This document shows, piece after piece, positions 5,524 to 6,816 of a stretch of 6,816 nt of DNA. The DNA is taken from contig JAKAPU010000147.1 in assembly GCA_021806865.1 (NCBI GenBank), forward strand, positions 1 to 6,816. The letters are read 5' to 3'. The DNA is from an archaeon. Its GTDB lineage: Archaea > Thermoproteota > Nitrososphaeria > Nitrososphaerales > CADDZS01. The stretch's first letter is position 1, and each line of letters opens with the position of its first letter. Below the pieces are notes generated by a model. The model searched no databases. It had not been told where the DNA came from and saw nothing but the letters and a program-made list of their open reading frames with translations. The position numbers and the translations under genes were made by a program.

Positions 5524-6816
5524 ATGTCCCCAAAAAGAGGAATCAGTAAAACAATCATTGTGATAGCAATTTCCATTATAATCATAGTAGCAGCTGGCAC
5601 AGGTTATTTTGCCCTAACTGCAACCTCCTCTACGACTACATCTTCGACCTCTTCTCTAACTGCAACCTCCTCTACGACTACATCTTCGACCTTTTCGACT
5701 TCTTCAACTCTGACTTTCGAACAAGCAGCAATTCCTTGCAGCATCGATCCTGCTGGTTGTAGCACAAACGAAGGAGCCACTATTCTGCAGAGTATCTATG
5801 AGCCTCTGGTTTGGTACAATGGATCCTCTAGTAATATTATTCCTTGGCTAGCACAGAATTACTCGATTTCTTCTAATGGTACTGTCTACACATTTGTCCT
5901 GAGAAAAGGAATTCAGTTTTGTGATGGAACTCAATTCAACGCATCAGCTGTAAAGTTTAGTCTGGACAGAACTGTGCTTATGGGCGCACCCAGTACTTCT
6001 CTTTACCTTGACTATTACATAGTGGGCGCAGCACAGTTCGAATACTCAAATCACACGCAGGCTGATGCAACAAAGTTCGTCTCAGCCAACGGCGTTCAGG
6101 TAATTGGTCAATATGAAGTCGCGATACATTTGAGCACGCCGTACGCAGGGTTCTTAGGAATACTGGCGTCCAGTTCAGGTTACATCGTATCTCCCTCGTA
6201 CGTCATGGCTCATGGCGGAGTGGTCCCTGGTCAGATAAATAATTGGATGAATTCTCAAGGTGCTTGTGGGACAGGCCCATATAATTTACAGAGCTACGAT
6301 CCAGCTACCGGAACAGCTGTACTGCAAGCGAATGACCATTACTGGGGTGGACCTTATGGCAACATTCATCCGAAAATACAGACTGTCATAATAAAGACAG
6401 TCACATCTCCTAGCACAATGGTACTGGACATGAAGGCAGGCGCCGCAGATATGGCAACAATATCTCCAGAGCAAATCAATCAGTTCATTAATGAGACAAA
6501 ATGGGAGGATAACAGCGTATTAGAGTCGACCGTACCAGGTATAAGAGTCGTCGGGCCATTCCCATTATTCGAACTTCATGCAATCGCGATGAATGAACAA
6601 ATAAAAAATTCGAGTGGGCTGGTGGCTAGTTTTCAACCTTTTGCGAACAAAGACATCAGGGAAGCAATGGCTTATGCGTTCAATTATACTGCTTACATCC
6701 AGCACTCAGAGAATGGCTTCAGCTTGAGATCTAACCAACCCATAACTACTGGGATGTTCGGATTTGATAAGAATCTCTCTTATCCTGCTTTCAACCTTAC
6801 TCGTGCGAAGAACCTT
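5524..6816 (+). CDS. ABC transporter solute-binding protein, family 5 (peptide type), 3' end outside window
   Basis: The frame is open to the right edge (431 residues visible, no stop). It encodes an extracellular family 5 binding protein, which delivers oligopeptides or similar solutes to a Dpp/Opp-type ABC permease. In order: a short basic head (MSPKRGISK), a hydrophobic segment at about 10-25, a Ser/Thr-rich stalk at about 31-64, then the binding domain with ILQSIYEPLVWY (87-98), the run YTFVLRKGIQFCDGTQFNA near residues 117-135, GTGPYNL, HYWGG, and near the end FANKDIREAMAYAFN and NLTRAKNL, all typical of the family. There is no lipobox Cys after the hydrophobic part. KRG followed by a hydrophobic helix resembles archaeal class III (prepilin-like) signals. 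C72 and C79 could form a disulphide. The start is taken as the ATG at 5524; GTG at 5506, adding six residues, fits a leaderless transcript equally well. The gene diverges from the amidohydrolase and probably shares its regulation. Permease genes should follow downstream. Confidence 0.88.
   Translation, partial: MSPKRGISKTIIVIAISIIIIVAAGTGYFALTATSSTTTSSTSSLTATSSTTTSSTFSTSSTLTFEQAAIPCSIDPAGCSTNEGATILQSIYEPLVWYNGSSSNIIPWLAQNYSISSNGTVYTFVLRKGIQFCDGTQFNASAVKFSLDRTVLMGAPSTSLYLDYYIVGAAQFEYSNHTQADATKFVSANGVQVIGQYEVAIHLSTPYAGFLGILASSSGYIVSPSYVMAHGGVVPGQINNWMNSQGACGTGPYNLQSYDPATGTAVLQANDHYWGGPYGNIHPKIQTVIIKTVTSPSTMVLDMKAGAADMATISPEQINQFINETKWEDNSVLESTVPGIRVVGPFPLFELHAIAMNEQIKNSSGLVASFQPFANKDIREAMAYAFNYTAYIQHSENGFSLRSNQPITTGMFGFDKNLSYPAFNLTRAKNL
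5614..5697 (+). repeat. 42-base tandem duplication coding a Ser/Thr-rich stalk
   Basis: Two consecutive 42-base units (5614-5655 and 5656-5697) are identical over their first 37 bases. Each encodes LTATSSTTTSST plus two further residues, SS in the first and FS in the second. The near-perfect identity points to a recent in-frame duplication that lengthened the linker between the membrane segment and the binding domain. Such Ser/Thr stretches in archaeal surface proteins are frequent O-glycosylation sites. Confidence 0.85.

Noticed and set aside
5331..5600. Minus-strand 89-residue frame with a hydrophobic start.
   Set aside because: It lies opposite the start of the binding-protein gene and across the divergent promoters. 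Its hydrophobic part is the antisense of the real Ile-rich signal segment.
1..6816. Search for tRNA, rRNA, CRISPR repeats and an integrase attachment site.
   Set aside because: No cloverleaf with a T-arm signature, no spaced direct repeats, and no direct repeat of tRNA-end type flanking the recombinase could be seen by eye.

Overview
The window most likely comes from an archaeon, and the evidence is mainly in the promoters. BRE/TATA-like elements lie 26-31 bases upstream of starts that have no Shine-Dalgarno sequence, and two starts are TTG. The tyrosine recombinase is of a divergent archaeal type. The solute-binding protein has an archaeal-style N-terminus: a short basic head, a hydrophobic segment and a Ser/Thr-rich stalk. 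No rRNA, tRNA or other species marker is present, so I do not name a lineage; a protein-degrading mesophilic archaeon is an inference.

Left part (1-2434), a mobile-element area. A 3' gene fragment of unknown function on the plus strand (to 341) meets, stop codon to stop codon, a minus-strand tyrosine recombinase (342-1523). Upstream of the recombinase on the same strand are two transposase remnants of unrelated families. One is the N-terminal quarter of an IS1182-type transposase (1544-1936), with its own TATA-like element and short inverted repeats at its edges. The other is the first half of an IS6/IS240-type DDE transposase (1967-2386), which has only the first catalytic Asp.

Middle (2387-2898), about 510 bases with no intact long gene. 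It holds two adjacent perfect hairpins followed on the minus strand by a pyrimidine-rich tract (terminator-like), a 49-codon ORF, and a frameshifted stretch that reads like a decayed winged-helix DNA-binding protein.

Right part (2899-6816), a metabolic locus. A minus-strand pair encodes an M19 membrane-dipeptidase-like enzyme and an amidohydrolase of the Xaa-Pro dipeptidase/imidazolonepropionase-like group. A possible 40-residue ORF lies in the gap between them. Diverging from the amidohydrolase across a 222-base intergenic region is a family 5 (oligopeptide-type) ABC solute-binding protein that runs off the right edge. Both divergent genes carry the same octamer, CGAAAAAC, directly before an AT-rich TATA-like box at nearly the same distance from the start. 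Together these genes suggest coordinated capture and hydrolysis of short peptides: binding protein outside, dipeptidases inside, with permease and ATPase genes expected just beyond the right edge.

I found no convincing previously undescribed system. The most interesting points are the matched divergent promoters, the duplicated Ser/Thr stalk behind a class III-like signal in the binding protein, the unusual active-site residues of the recombinase, and the decayed material between the mobile elements and the peptide locus.
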